From contig CM074184.1 of the NCBI GenBank assembly GCA_037179385.1, positions 11,922,001 through 11,986,000 of the forward strand: a DNA stretch of 64,000 bases, read 5' to 3'. Source of the DNA: Holothuria scabra. Lineage: Eukaryota > Echinodermata > Holothuroidea > Aspidochirotida > Holothuriidae. A program made the position numbers and the translations under genes. Shown piece by piece: positions 1-13,000 of this stretch (its first letter is position 1; each line of letters starts with the position of its first letter). Below the pieces are notes generated by a model. It was not told where the DNA came from and did no database searches. It worked only from the letters and a program-made list of their open reading frames with translations.

Positions 1-962
1 GTTATGTCCGTCAGGTTGCTTTCAATAGTCTCGTTTGGAAAATTGGGTGCATGGAGCGCTAATGCTGATATTTTTTTGAAATGTTGACTTTCAGTGGTGA
101 TATCCTTATCATGATACATGAGCAAATTAATTCATCTGTGGAACGTATGTTTTTCTGATTATTCAAATTTGTATGATTGCATGTCACAGCCATTACTACA
201 AAACCGGGGGGGGGGGGGGGAGCAAAATAGTCTTTTTTCCAAAAAATACTGAACAGTGGGTATTCAGTTTACATATCATAAGATAGCCTAGTTTGTAAAG
301 TGCTATAAAATACCTGAGGCCCCGGTTTGTTGTTTTCCCTGTTTTTTAAATACAGCATTATACTGGAAAAGTCGATAAAACCCCATTGGACCCCTAGTAT
401 ACGGAATGGCTTCAATTGTCAAATGTTTGACTAGATTCGACTCATGAATGAAACGAATAGTTTCATTTTGAGCCCTTTTTAATCAGATCCGAAACAAATC
501 TTTGCAAATATTTGACAAGATTCCGGTTCGTTCGCCATTTGACACGATGGTTTTTAGGCTGTATTGAAAAATATCTCAATTTTCGATCGTTCTTGTTAGA
601 ACTTACCTCAAAAAAGTCATGTCGCTCTTTGTTATATTATTGTCATTTTCGTTATTCTTTGTTAAGTCATGTAAAGCTCAATTTATCCGCGTTAAGCAAA
701 TTAAAATCGATGTATCTATAAACTATAGTTATAGCTATCGTTGTGGAACTTAAATGATTTCCGGATGTCTTATGAAGCTAGATCGTATCCGCTCTGATCG
801 GCATGCAGTTTCACCACACGTCTTTATATGACTGATGACTGTTTTTTACTAGTTTACATGATACCATATTGCAACCATGTCATTTTTGGGACAACCCTTC
901 TCTCAGTAGTGTCGGTATAGTCACCCCTATAACCCCAAAACATTTGCACAAGCAGCTTGAAA
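1..962. other. Gene-free AT-rich stretch
   Basis: I see no supported gene, RNA or element border here. It contains a run of 15 G at 206-220. The small open frame at 512-721 lacks any recognisable protein pattern. Confidence 0.5.
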
Positions 963-966
963 AAAA

Positions 967-1045
967 AAAAAAACGGCCCGACATAAACCAATTGGTTAGA
1001 AACCGAGCCGTAAAGTCTCATGTCAACAACTTACTACTTAAAACA
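967..1045 (+). repeat. Short dispersed repeat, copy 1
   Basis: The stretch containing GGTTAGAAACCGAGCCGTAAA followed by a CTTACTACTTA tail recurs, diverged, at 22336-22410, where the tail is CTTACTTACTTACTAA. The simple tail after a conserved block looks like the 3' end of a short retroelement. The family is not identified. Confidence 0.45.
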
Positions 1046-1060
1046 TAAAAGATGGAGGGG

Positions 1061-3294
1061 CAGGGGTGGCGTCAGGATTTGCCAGAAAGGGGGGCGAAGC
1101 TCCCCTACAGGGGGCCAGCATTTCGAGTCCTCGACAAAGGCAATGAGTTAGTTCCAGTGGGACGTGACTTGGTAGAATCTGAAGGGCGCGTAGGCAGGTA
1201 GCACGCTGAAATTTTTTGCCCTTTTTCAACAATTATATATAGTGTTTAAACAAAATTTGGCTTTTGTAGGGACCATTAAAAAGTTGGGGTGTTTATTGAA
1301 GAATCTGTCTTTCATATAAGCAAAATGAAAAACGTTACAAAGGCGACAGTTGAATTCTTTTGAGGTTGCGCATTTCATCGTACTAGGCCTAGGTACTAAG
1401 GCTTTTAGACGAAACTGGAAATTTTCCCTAACAAGTTTTCCCTTTTTTGAACGAAGATTTGAAAATTAGCAGCTCATCTTATTGGAGAAATTTAAGAATT
1501 TTATGAAAAAATATGTTTTTTGGGTAAGGTTACAATGAAAAATTTGGGCTCTCTATTCATTGGTATGCCTGTCAAAAGCAAGTGTCGGACGGAATGATTA
1601 AGAGCGTTGGCTTGGATGTTTTTTATTGCGCGGAATATCCATTGAAAATGAAAAAAGTTTGCCGTTTTTAACAAATATTAGGGAATCTGAAGGTAATATT
1701 GGTGAAACTGTAATTTTATGACACATTTTGGGGGTTTATGGAAGAATCTGACCCTCTTATGAGAAAAATCAAGTAGAAGGGGATTTGTAGTTTTGTTAGG
1801 GTTTCTGAATAACATCATTGAGAAGACCATCGGAATTTTCCTCGCGGAAAAAGTTTGGCTTCCCATATATTTCAAGTTTTATATTTTCTATATTGACATA
1901 TGCGTACGGGAGTGTTTCGATTTGGTAGGAGGCAGAATAGTCTATTTTGTCTGAAAAATTTAAAACCAACTAGAAGTGCACGGAACTTTTTAAAAATTGA
2001 AAACCACAGACAGCCGAAAATGGCATTTCCCAGGCTCGTAATCAGAAAAAAGTAGTCTTTATTTTAAGTTTTTTTCTCTGTAAAATTTTCACTTCATATT
2101 GCCCTCAAACGAAGAATAATTTGCAAGAATTTAGTGTTCTCTTAAGTAATCTGTTCGATCAAAACACTATCAAAGCGGAGCGCCAACATAAGTTGTCGCG
2201 GAGTGTTTAGAAATTTAAAAAAAACTAACCCTCAGACAGCCGGAAATTGCATTTCCTAGACTTGTAACTGGAAATGAAGCAACTGTTATTTATGAAAGTT
2301 TCACTTCAGAAAAAGAAAAAGCCCAACTTGCTATGTGATCAGAAAATAACCAGATAAAAGGTAACGCTACAATTAAGTGAAATGGTCTTGTCTTTTTCTC
2401 AGGAAAAACTGTGCAACCGAATTGAAAACATACAAGTTTTTTATTGTATTAAGACTCTTCGCTGTATTCAATTGCGAGGTCCACTAAATTTATGAAATTT
2501 TCTATGTGACTATCTGAACTCCCGACAATAAATGGTTTTACTTCCGACGTCTTTGAAAATATGTCACGTTACAACAAGGTGGCTTCAAATAAATTTTCAG
2601 TCAGACTTTCTAGGACAGGAGACATTCCCACACTTCTGTTCATCATTATGTATAACTGAAAACGACGTGATCGATTGTCATTACCGTTGCTCGAATGCGG
2701 CTGTCAAGGCAGGACTGATAGCAAACCATTGGGCACTGCATGCACCTGAACAATTTCTCTTCCGCTTGTAAGGAAAAAACTAGTAATGCAAAATCAAGAA
2801 GATTGTCCGGGGACTAATGTTAACCGGGCTTACATCTTTTATCGTGAGCCTATAGATGAAGGCTCCCCGACGAAACTGGATCTTCTCAACGAAAGGGGAA
2901 GGCAGCCTTCCCCAACGGGGTATGGCCCTGGTTCCCCGCTGGTGCCATCCTTGGTTACGTCTGCACGTGCAATTTCCAGCTCCTAGGTCTGCAACACAAG
3001 TCTTGGTTATGGATGACCTTGCGCGCAGGGATATAAGATGGTGCAAGGTACATGTAATGAGTTTTAACAGAGCTATGAACTGTGAGGTATGAGAAATAGT
3101 GATATAAAAAAAAACTGATGTTCAGGATCACCCATCCAGTAAATTCAGTCAGTTCGGGTTTTTTCATAATTTTTTTTTATTTTTTAGGACTCCCGGACGA
3201 AACCGCCGACCTTCCCAAACGGGGGGGGGGGGGGGGGGGGGGCGGTGTTCCCCGACGGGGGACTGGGCATGCCCCCCCGCTGGCGCCACCCCTG
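1061..3294 (+). mobile_element. hAT-like non-autonomous element, copy 1
   Basis: The element begins CAGGGGTGGCGTCAGG and ends with the complement of CAGGGGTGGCGCCAG, so it has about 15-bp terminal inverted repeats of hAT style. It is flanked by a perfect 8-bp duplication, TGGAGGGG, at 1053-1060 and 3295-3302, the size expected for hAT transposition. The interior aligns by eye with copies at 36338-38673, 48665-50700 and, inverted, 32765-35086. Shared blocks include the 'GGGACGTGACTTGG' segment near the left end and the 'AAATGGTTTTACTTCC' segment near 2535. No transposase frame is present, so it must have been moved by an autonomous relative. A run of 22 G lies at 3221-3242. Small open frames inside it are not considered genes. 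Confidence 0.88.
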
Positions 3295-3302
3295 TGGAGG
3301 GG

Positions 3303-4318
3303 CAAGTGCGGATATAGAGATGGGGGACGGGTGTCGACCATCCCCTTAGATGGATTAAGAAAAAATATATTAAATATGTAATGAAAAAATAAAATCGTAT
3401 CTTAATACACTTCCGGTATATGGGGTATAGTGAGGAAAGCAAAGACCTTCGTTCAATAGAAACTGAATCATCTTTGAAGCAGATGGATATTTTGTGTTTG
3501 CACATAGGCCCTACCAGTTCGATTTGCGCGCTACAGATAGGCATATCTGGCAGACTTGAGGGGAAAAGTGGGGTTTTTAACGTCAATATCCTAAGTTTGG
3601 CCCAAACGTATGCCAGACTGTTATACGTTGCTATAACGTAACACCGATCAATCCAGCCGCCGGGAGTGTTAAGAAGCTTTTCAATTGGAGACTTTTAGAT
3701 TCGTAAAACTAGCCTGAATACCGCAGTTTACGGCAAGCCAGACCAAGGAGGCATGTATGGCTACAACGACCTCCGAAATACATACCATCAGAATCATTTG
3801 TGGCAAACTAGCCTATATCGATGGAGGAGGCAGAACCAGCCTGCCACTGTGTCAAATAATCACATTCATTCACTTTAAAGTCCGTCGTCGTAAAACCATG
3901 GAACTATAAATGATAAAATCTTCTCAATTTATCTCAACTATTTAAAGAGAAGCGCCACTGCGTCTCTCAACATGCATTTATTTTGATTCTGCTGTTGTAG
4001 GCCGATACTCACACAGTAGATGAATAATTATGGTTGTCGTGTCGACTTTACTTTGTTGCCGAACTTCAGGGGGGGGGGGGGCAAACCTCCCGCCGAACCT
4101 CCCGCTTTCTTGTCACTGCACCTCCCCTCCCCTTATTCACTCCCCAGTGAGCGTGAACACTATCTATACGAGTGGGTGAAATTCTTGGGTGAGGTGGGGA
4201 TCGGATAGTCTTCCACCTTTGATCTTAATTCTGGGTTTGTCGGTGGTACAGTATTGAGAAAATCAGTATTTGTGGGAAATGTTGGGTCAGTCTTGAAAAA
4301 ATAGGAATTAGGCTGTCA
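3303..4318. other. Gene-free stretch
   Basis: No convincing exon, RNA or complete element is seen. It holds a run of 13 G at 4069-4081. The minus-strand frame overlapping 3164-3586 starts inside the hAT-like element and is not credible. Confidence 0.4.
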
Positions 4319-4319
4319 G

Positions 4320-4343
4320 CAGTAGCGTAGCTAGAAAGGGGCC
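4320..4343 (+). mobile_element. Left stub of an older hAT-like element interrupted by the 16 kb element
   Basis: CAGTAGCGTAGCTAG at 4320 resembles the terminal repeat CAGTGGCGTAGCTAC of the element at 30994. The 16 kb element starts 26 bases further in. On its far side, 20551-21095 ends with GTAGCTACGCAATTG, a diverged inverted counterpart. This suggests an older element split in two. I could not find a matching 8-bp target duplication, so the pairing is tentative. Confidence 0.35.
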
Positions 4344-4345
4344 TA

Positions 4346-4745
4346 CCCTTACAAAAAAATAAAAATCCATGAGATTCCCACGGGAAGTGCAGCACTTCCC
4401 ATGGGAATCCCATGGGAATTCAAGATTCCCCATGGGAATTGTACGGGAAGCACCATTCCCCATGGGAAGTCTGAAAATCAACATGGGTAATTCATCACTT
4501 CCCGCAAACTTCCCACTGGAAATGAAAATTCCCCATGGGAAGTTACAAATCCCCATGGGATTTCATTTGCATCACATGGGAAGTTGCAAGCTGACACGGG
4601 AAATAGTATTCATCTCATGGGGAATGCTTATTTCCCGTGGGGTATTTTGATTTCTCACGGGGAAGCCATAATTCCCCACGGGATTTGACAATTCTCATTG
4701 GAAAGTAACAAGTCCACAAGGGAGTTTTTAATTTTTCTTGTGGAA
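4346..4745. repeat. Left subterminal palindrome array (TTCCCATGGGAA)
   Basis: Roughly twenty half-sites of TTCCC or GGGAA occur in 400 bases, many paired as TTCCCATGGGAA or close variants, at about 25-35 base intervals. The motif decays towards 4740. Dense motif repeats next to a terminus are typical transposase-binding regions. The matching array is at 20290-20548. Confidence 0.8.
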
Positions 4746-5690
4746 TATTATGATATCATGCAATTACTCATATGGCATGCAGTGCATATTTGTGATTTCA
4801 CTGTAAATATCATAGGCCTACTCAAGAGCAACATTTTTTAAGCTAAATTTTGGGGAACAAATATGATTATACAATAAACAGAAGGGGAGTCAAAATCAAT
4901 TTTAGCTAGCAATCATGAGGTGCAATAACTTAAATTTTTAGTTCACTGTATTAATAGGTCCTTAGAATATAGATGGCATATTTGGCATTGTCTGCAATAT
5001 TAAGGTCACCTATAAATCAACCCCCACCTCCCTGACAAAATACTTGCATCAGGCTACTATTATTTTATTTTATTCTATTTAATTTACTATTTTTTTTTAA
5101 GACTGGAGGGAACCTGATACATGGTCAATGCTGGCTGGGCTATGCATGCATTTATATGAAAGTTTCTGTGTAAAAACTAGATCCAGCATGGGCACAGCTA
5201 GATTATCACTATCACTCCTTTAATGGGACCACTGGTTGGCTATGTAATACTCCTTTAATGGGACCACACATTATCACTATCACCCCTTTAATAGGACCAT
5301 GCACAGAGCTGATGCTAGTAGGAATTGCAGGGGCATATTGCAGTGTTGACAAAGTTGTTTAAACATCTAGTGTCCCTTTCCTTGGATCCTCAGTGTTAAG
5401 GTATATGCAGTCGCTACATTGTAAATTGAAGAGGTAAGTATATCCATCCTGTCAGGCTGTCGACTTGCCAAATGACTATACATATTGTAAATAGGAGGTG
5501 AGGAGGGGGAATGTAGATCAGTCATATCCTAGCTCCACAGTTCCACTACACTGACTACAGGAGGCGTGTATACAGTATAGCTACAGCCAATTAGGCTACG
5601 TGTTTCTTCTGAGTATCTTTATGCACTCGAGCAGTACTGCAGTATGAGCTTCTATTATTTGCAATATTAGATTTTAATTTGTATCACATT
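4746..5690. other. Left spacer of the 16 kb element, no gene
   Basis: No exon is supported. A short direct repeat, CTCCTTTAATGGGACCA and variants, occurs three times at 5214-5300. Confidence 0.4.
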
Positions 5691-5855
5691 ATTAAACAGA
5701 GCACTAGCCTTGCAATTTTTAAGAAAAGACTTAAAACCTGTTTTTTCACTCCTATGACTAGTGTAATTTGTATGTTGTTTTTGTAAAGCGCTTTGAACTA
5801 TGCATTCAAGCAATTGGATTTAGCGCTATATAAGGTTATCAATTATTATTATTAA
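5691..5855 (+). mobile_element. 5'-truncated LINE 3' end (CR1/L2-like)
   Basis: A short frame reading SLAIFKKRLKTCFF matches the typical C-terminal end of CR1/L2-group LINE reverse transcriptases. It is followed by the conserved 3' tail AGCGCTTTGAAC, then GCGCTATATAA, ending in (ATT)n at 5843-5855. Only about 165 bases remain, as expected for a severely 5'-truncated copy. It sits inside the left part of the 16 kb element. Confidence 0.72.
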
Positions 5856-6199
5856 TCATGCCTTTCTAAAGTATTTTGTACTCTAAATTCACTAATTGGA
5901 ATTGTTTTTGATATATTTTGTGAACAGTAGTGAAGACATACATACTGTTTATATAAATGCACATGGCATCTTTCATATATGACACTAACTAACACTTAGG
6001 CCTACTTTTCAGTCTTCCAGCTTCTATGTCAGAACATGTAGACCAGGAGCTAGCAAGGTTTAATCAGCTGAGCGAACACAAAAGGTTTGGGGATCTTAAC
6101 ATGACCATTGGGGCCCAAGACCAAAGAAAATGTATTGCTGCCGGGTCGCATCCTGTACCAGAAGCCCACAGGACCCAAAATGTGGGCCCAAAAATTTGG

Positions 6200-8760
6200 T
6201 TTAACCAGGTGAAAGAACACATGGATAAAATATGTGGCATATTGTTCTCTACATTAACGTAGGTACATAAATACCACTGACAGCAATTGTGTCCTGTACA
6301 GTGCCCCAGACAGCAGCCCCAAGGGCCGCCCCCTCACAGCTTTAATCAGCTGAGTGAACACACGAATAATTCCTGTTGCATGTGATCTGTCAAGTCTTGT
6401 AGTGCATGAGAATACCAATGACAGCAACTGTACCTTGTACATAGCCCCAGACAGTAGCCTTAAATGGACCCCACCACGGTCCACGACAATCAACAGTGTT
6501 ATTCAGCTGACCGAACACACACATTTTTCTTCTTGCATTTAATCTGTCTGTCCACTTGCAACATGAAAATGCCAGTGACAGTAACTTTACCTTGTACAGA
6601 GGCCCAGACAGCAGCACCAAAGACCCCCCTCCCCCATTTGCAATACATACACATATAATCAGCTGACCGAACACACACACATTTTTCTTTTTGCATTTAA
6701 TCTGTTTGAGCCCTTGCGACATAAAAATGCCTATGACAGTAACTTAAACGTGTACAGAGGCCCAGACAGCAGCCCCAAAGATCCCCTCCCCAATTTGCAA
6801 TACATACACATATAATCAGCTGACCGAACACACACATTTTTCTTCTTGCGTTTATTCTGTCTGACCACTTGCAACATGAAAATGCCAACGACGGTAACTT
6901 TACCTTGTACAGAGGCCCAGACAGCAGCACCAAAGACCCCCCTCCCCCCACCATTTGCAAAACATAGGCAGACGCATCATCAGCTGACCGAACACACATA
7001 TTTTTCTTCTTGCGTTTATTCTGTCTGACCACTTGCAACATGAAAATGCCAAAGACAGTAACTTTACCTTGTACAGAGGCCCAGACAGCAGCCCAAAAGA
7101 CCCCCCTCCCCCATTTGCAATACATACACATATAATCAGCTGACCGAACACACACATTTTTCTTCTTGCGTTTGTTCTGTCTGACCACTTGCAACATGAA
7201 AATGCCAATGACAGTAACTTAAACGTGTACATAGGCCCAGATAGCAGCCCAAAAGATCCCCCTCCCCCATTTGCAATACATGCAACATAATCAGCTGACC
7301 GAACATACATATTTTTCTTCTTGCGTTTATTCTGTCTGACCACTTGCGACATGAAAATGCCAATGACAGTAACTTTAACGTGTACAGAGGTCCAGACAGC
7401 AGCCCAAAAGATCCCCCCCCCCCATTTGCAATACATACACATATAATCAGCTGACCGAACACACACATTTTTCTTCTTGCATATAATCTGTTTGTGCCCT
7501 TGCGACATAAAAATGCCTATGACAGTAACTTAAACGTGTACAGAGGCCCAGACAGCAGCCCCAAAGATCCCCTCCCCAATTTGCAATACATACACATATA
7601 ATCAGCTGACCGAACACACACATTTTTCTTCTTGCGTTTATTCTGTCTGACCACTTGCAACATGAAAATGCCAACGACGGTAACTTAACCTTGTACAGAG
7701 GCCCAGACAGCAGCACCAAAGACCCCCCTCCCCCACCATTTGCAAAACATAGGCAGACGCATAATCAGCTGACCGAACACACATATTTTTCTTCTTGCGT
7801 TTATTCTGTCTGACCACTTGCAACATGAAAATGCCAAAGACAGTAACTTTACCTTGTACAGAGGCCCAGACAGCAGCCCAAAAGACCCCCTCCCCCATTT
7901 GCAATACATACACATATAATCAGCTGACCGAACACACACATTTTTCTTCTTGCGTTTGTTCTGTCTGACCACTTGCAACATGAAAATGCCAATGACAGTA
8001 ACTTAAACGTGTACATAGGCCCAGATAGCAGCCCAAAAGATCCCCCTCCCCCATTTGCAATACATACACATATAATCAGCTGACCGAACACACACATTTT
8101 TCTTCTTGCGTTTGTTCTGTCTGACCACTTGCAACATGAAAATGCCAATGACAGTAACTTAAACGTGTACATAGGCCCAGATAGCAGCCCAAAAGATCCC
8201 CCTCCCCCATTTGCAATACATGCAACATAATCAGCTGACCGAACATACATATTTTTCTTCTTGCGTTTATTCTGTCTGACCACTTGCGACATGAAAATGC
8301 CAATGACAGTAACTTTAACGTGTACAGAGGCTCAAACAGCAGTCCAAAAGACCCCCTCCCCCATTTGCAATACATACACAAATGAGTAGCTGTCTGAAAA
8401 CACTTTTTTTCTTGATGCAATTAATGTGTTTGACCTCTTGCAATTTGGAAAAACCAATGACAGAAATTTTACCTTGTACAGAAGCCCAGACAGCAGCACT
8501 AAAGGCCCCCTTCCCCCATCTGCACTACATATACACATTATCAGCAGCGGCCCAACACTTCGATTTTTTCTTGCATTTGATTTGCCTGACCATTTCAAAC
8601 ATGAAAATGAAAATGACGGTAACTTTACCTTGTACAGAGGCCCAGACAGTAGAACCAAAGACCCCTACATCCCCCATTTGCAATACACACACATATTATC
8701 AGCTGACCGAACACACAAATTTTTCTTGTTGCATTTAAAACCTGTCTATACATACAGAAA
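6200..8760. repeat. 156-bp tandem repeat array, left arm
   Basis: Units start at CAGCTGACCGAACACAC near 6504, 6660, 6817, 6981, 7137, 7292, 7448, 7603, 7765, 7921, 8077 and 8232, giving spacings of 155-164 bases. Diverged units extend to about 8740. The long unit recurs at 6817 and 7603, so 6660-7448 and 7448-8232 form a 785-bp higher-order duplication. The outer 350 bases (6200-6545) are about 98% identical by eye to the complement of 18276-18620. Because 156 is a multiple of three, frames of up to 202 codons stay open on the minus strand with a 52-residue period. Unit length changes of one base break them, and I regard them as non-coding. Confidence 0.9.
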
Positions 8761-9266
8761 ACAACTGTAGCAAACGCCTCAGTTGCTTGACCCAATCAAC
8801 AAATCTTTTCTTTTTGCATTCCATCTGTCTGAGCATAATAACATCAGCTACAGTAACGGCTCTACGCAGAACACCACACATGCAAGAGCCTCAAAGAACT
8901 CCCATTCCATCACCCACATGTAATACCAAACACTCACACACACCACATACACCCATACACTCACATTTAGCTGACCAAACAGGTGTATAGTAAATTTGCA
9001 AGAGCAAGATAAATGTGCAGTGATGTAAAATTAACTTTAACAATATTGATCTTTGCCTTACAATATAGTGCCAATATGTGATTGGTATATTTTGACGAGA
9101 AAGGCTTAGTCATTTCAATGTTACGTCAAATACTTTATCTTTGTGTGTATCTACGATAACACATATTCTACTTTGACAACCAGCATGAGGCAATACTCAT
9201 GAGATAAACCAAGGAGAAGAACAAATTTTTATGTACCGTAACATAAGCCTTGACGAAAATTTGTCA
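8761..9266. other. Spacer between tandem array and pseudogene end
   Basis: A decayed array fragment with CA-rich text (8930-8970) is followed by AT-rich sequence. No gene is seen. This is downstream of the minus-strand pseudogene and may hold its 3' untranslated region. Confidence 0.4.
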
Positions 9267-9775
9267 TCATTCTCTGTGCACAATTTCTTCCTCATAATCG
9301 CTGTCGCTGTCACCACTCCACAGATCCTCATTGATCATGTCCTCATCTATGCCAGCATCACATATCTCAGTTTCTGCATCAGAATCCTATTCGTCCATTT
9401 CAAGGTCTGGCTCTTCGTCTTGAAATAGTGCGCCCGAGTGGTGCACCCTCATACCAATTAGGGATGTACTGTCCATCACTGTTTTCCTTCCAGCCATAAT
9501 CAAGTGGATACATATCCTTCGTTGGCACAGACATGTGTGCCCGACTCCACATCCGGCAAATGTAATTAGCACGTGCTACATGCTGCTGTGGTCACCCCGG
9601 GTCTTTTGGCACGGTGGCAAAGATGCACGGTTAATCTTTTTAGATTTCTCTGTGTTGCCGTCCACCATTTTCATGATTTTTTTGTACCTTGCCTCATTTA
9701 TATCAGAAACATTTGTTAACCCATACATTTTGCAAACAAAAGTAGCAGGCGACACAAAGTCTATAACAGGCAACC
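9267..9775 (-). pseudogene. C-terminal part of transposon-borne uncharacterised protein (decayed)
   Basis: Read on the minus strand from 9775, the sequence gives a block with DFVSPATFVCKMYG and INRASLPPCQKT, then, after a frameshift near 9585-9600, ANYICRMWSRAH and DYGWKENSDGQYIP. After another frameshift near 9430 it gives a strongly acidic tail rich in D and E, ending at a stop at 9267-9269. This block order (cysteine/tyrosine segment, SLPPC, W-x-x-A segment, DYGW, acidic tail) matches the C-terminus of a large multi-copy protein family seen in cnidarians, molluscs and fish, which I recall only as uncharacterised. An in-frame TAG at 9387-9389 interrupts the acidic tail. It is the continuation of 14380-16830, separated by the 9773-14357 element. 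Function is unknown; its position inside a transposon suggests a transposition protein. Confidence 0.68.
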
Positions 9776-9785
9776 CAGGGTTAAA

Positions 9786-10060
9786 TTCCATTCGAAACCA
9801 TTTGGAAAAGTTGCATGGTTCCGAGTGGTTCTGAATGGACCCGAATGGACCTGAATGGTCTCAAATGGATTTCAAATGGTATATGAATGGAAAGGTACAT
9901 CTGAATGGTTTTCTGATCGCATACCTGAATGGAATGCAAATGGTTCGCGAATGGTTTTGGTGTTCGCAAATGGTTCCAAATGGTTCAAACTGGAAACCAT
10001 TCAGTGAATGGTATATATTATGTACATCAATGGAACATGTCCAGTTCAACACGCATGTAC
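9786..10060. repeat. GAATGG subterminal array, left
   Basis: About twenty copies of AATGG or CCATT occur, mostly spaced by 9-15 bases (for example TGAATGGACC at 9832 and again near 9850). The matching array in inverted orientation is at 13921-14345. Confidence 0.8.
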
Positions 10061-13000
10061 ATGATGCAAATGGTCAAGTTGTCTGTTGGTGTAAGCCAAT
10101 CTGTTGCAAATTCATTTGAAAGGATATGTAAAGCTCAAGGAAACAAATAAATTATAACCAACTGGATTTGATACATCTCTCATAATTTGTACACAGGTAC
10201 AATTGAAGGTGTAGACAGGAAAGTAAGAAACTTTGTATTAACCTAAACCAGTTTAGATTCTTCTCAGCCTGAATATTTCCCTGATCATTTTCCCAGGCAC
10301 ATTTTATTTATAGGAATTTTGGAGGGGGCGGGGCACACTTATCAAATTTTGTGGGGTCAAATGAATTGGGGGTTACAGTAAAGCCGTCCATAGCAACTCG
10401 AGTAGGCAACAACCGCACCCCTGGATTTCCCTGAAAATTTTAGCTTCAGTTTTCCCTAACAGTATAACCCCCTCCCCTACCTTGGAAAGGATTCACAGAG
10501 ATACTGTAATGCACAGCACGGATATCAGCTGGAATAAAAAAAATTCTTCTTGCCATTCCAATACCCGACCCACGCCCGAGACCTCTTGACTCCCTTCCCC
10601 ACTCCACTTTCTGGCCTTTAGCCCGTACTTGATATCCTCGTATACCCCAACAACACTTTGAAATTTTGTAGTTTTAGCTTTGCAGCCTGGTGTCATCTAT
10701 AGTCCAGGGGCACAACCTCCTCAATTATTGCACTCATTTCTTCTCTCCATTTTCTCCATACACAATTCCAATCCCCCTCCCCACCCCATCATGCTGATGC
10801 AGATCTTTGTTGCCTTTGAAGTTGCTCATCCTTATGATAACCGTGACACTGAACAGGATCAAAGCCCAATACAATGCTTGTTTGAATGGAGCTATTACGT
10901 AATAGCTTGGCATGCACACAATGCATGATACAGCACTGTACCATATACAAAGCTCACAGATGCTGTACACCCATGTGTACATCACATGTACAGTACAATG
11001 TAACAAAATAGGCGCGGGCACAGCTAGTACGTATACAAAAGCTATTGTACTTACACTACAGAGAGTGCAGTGGTGTGCAGGTGTCATGAATTCAAGAAAC
11101 TTGAAGTGGAAGGGCAAGACTGCTTTCCTTAGAGGACTTTCATGATATGCTGAAGCACAGTAAGTAAAGGAATATGTTTTTAAACTATTGCACCAGAGAG
11201 ACCAATAAGCAATGAACAAATGTTAGTGAAAATTAAGAGCCAAAGACTGCATTAATTAATGGGTGCTGCTGTGTTAACAGTCAGGCCCAATGTTTATTGG
11301 CCCTAGTACTAGTAGCGGTTCCACAAGTCAATTCGTAGCACTAACTTAGTACTGTAGTAGTATACAGAGACTAACGTTAATTTATGAAGCAGACCGTTTT
11401 ACTGGGGGGTGGGGGAGGTGGACATTTTATAGCCTACAAGGAGAAGAGGGATGGACATATTACATGCTAATAATACGCGCAAAACCCTCTACAAAGACAA
11501 CCAAGATTAATTTTATTGGATCCAAGTTCATTAACCAAATTTAGGGTTTTGAAAAGTCATAGGCCTATTACTGGCCTCAGCCTGAGTCATACTCAAAATA
11601 GTTGACCCCAGATCATGGTAAAATTTGAAGTTGGAGTAAAATGTTTTCTCTTTTCTTTTGGAGGGGGGGGGGGGTTGGTTATGAAGACTGTCTTTTTCCT
11701 TTTGGGTGCTGACTCAAAAATAACAGGATGGAAAAGGAATTGCTTTTTGAATGTTTCCATCTTTATCTGTAAGTAAAGTCCTGTAGCATCAGGCCTAAAT
11801 AATAAACAGGTACACAATTTGTTGCAGGCCTAGGCCTATATTTATTTGTGTGCGTATGATAAATAATTAGTTTTTGAATTCAACTAAATCTCCATATATG
11901 GCCTCTAGCAAAATCTGACTGCAGGCCTAGCCCTTTACCACAGTCCCAAACAAACAGAGACACCATCTTTAAAAAACAAAAGCAGTCACCCCAACTTGAA
12001 GTAGTGTAGTAGACTGTCTTGTTCCATGATTGCCTGTTTAGAGTTATGTGACAACATTGTTTCTCTTAAAATATGAAATTTACTGCTTGATTTACTTAGA
12101 ATTCGCAATATTGAAGTCTAAAAATATGATGAAAAATACTTTGAAGATGAGAACAAAATTGTGATGCTTAGCTGTTGCTTTTAAATAAATTTGGGGGGGG
12201 GTGGCTGTTCTTGACCTTAAAAGCTTAAGTTTTCTTTTATCAAGAAGATTTTACCCTTTAAAACCAATTTTGTTGTACAACTTTTTATATACTTTTAAAA
12301 TTTTATTTTTCATTTCCCAAACAGAATGACATCATAGTGAAACTGTCTCCTGCTTGTCCTGCACAGCTGATGGAGTTATTTTTCAGTGTCTTAAATACTT
12401 TTCATTGATGTCTGGACTGCTGTGTACCATGTAGCAGAGTCAAGCATAATCAATTTAGTGAGTGAGGAAATTGTACTGCATACATGGAGCCATGGACTGA
12501 ACAAGTTATCCGGCTATTGAACTGTGACACCAATGTACTGGTAACCTTTTATGGCCTGCTTCCTTTTGAATAGCAATTTTCTTGTTTGAAACTACAAAGC
12601 CTGTTTTCGTTATCACATAATATGAGCAGTCCTGATTGTTGAATTATAACATATCCATGACATGCAGGCTACTGTACCTTTTGATGTTCTTGCTGTGGAG
12701 CGAGAATGAGTCCTGAGGTTGGAGAACTACAGAAAAGTGTTGAAGTAGATAGTGTAAAGCAGATACAGGACAACTTATGAGAGGCATCTTTGAACTGACC
12801 ACAACACTCAAAAAGATATTTGCTACAGATGGCTACGGACCAGTACCAATTTACAAAGGAAATGCTGGTGTCCTAGTTTTTGTGCTTCATTCATTGTAAT
12901 GTGATAAATTGAACAGTCTTGTTTAAACTGTCAGGATGATGTAATTAAGAAGTGTTGCATCCTTGCCTTGGTGTGGAATATTTCCTTTACTCAGGAGTAA

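Noticed and set aside
6390..8420. Long overlapping minus-strand open frames of 90-202 codons
   Set aside because: They repeat every 52 residues because the 156-bp tandem unit is a multiple of three; one-base differences among units break them, and two frames are open at once. They are repeat by-products.
9535..9834. 99-codon plus-strand frame
   Set aside because: Antisense to the C-terminal pseudogene segment; no independent support.
10734..11219. 161-codon minus-strand frame
   Set aside because: Rich in Cys, Tyr and Ile with no pattern of a real membrane protein; overlaps another frame on the plus strand and lies in the interior of a decayed element.
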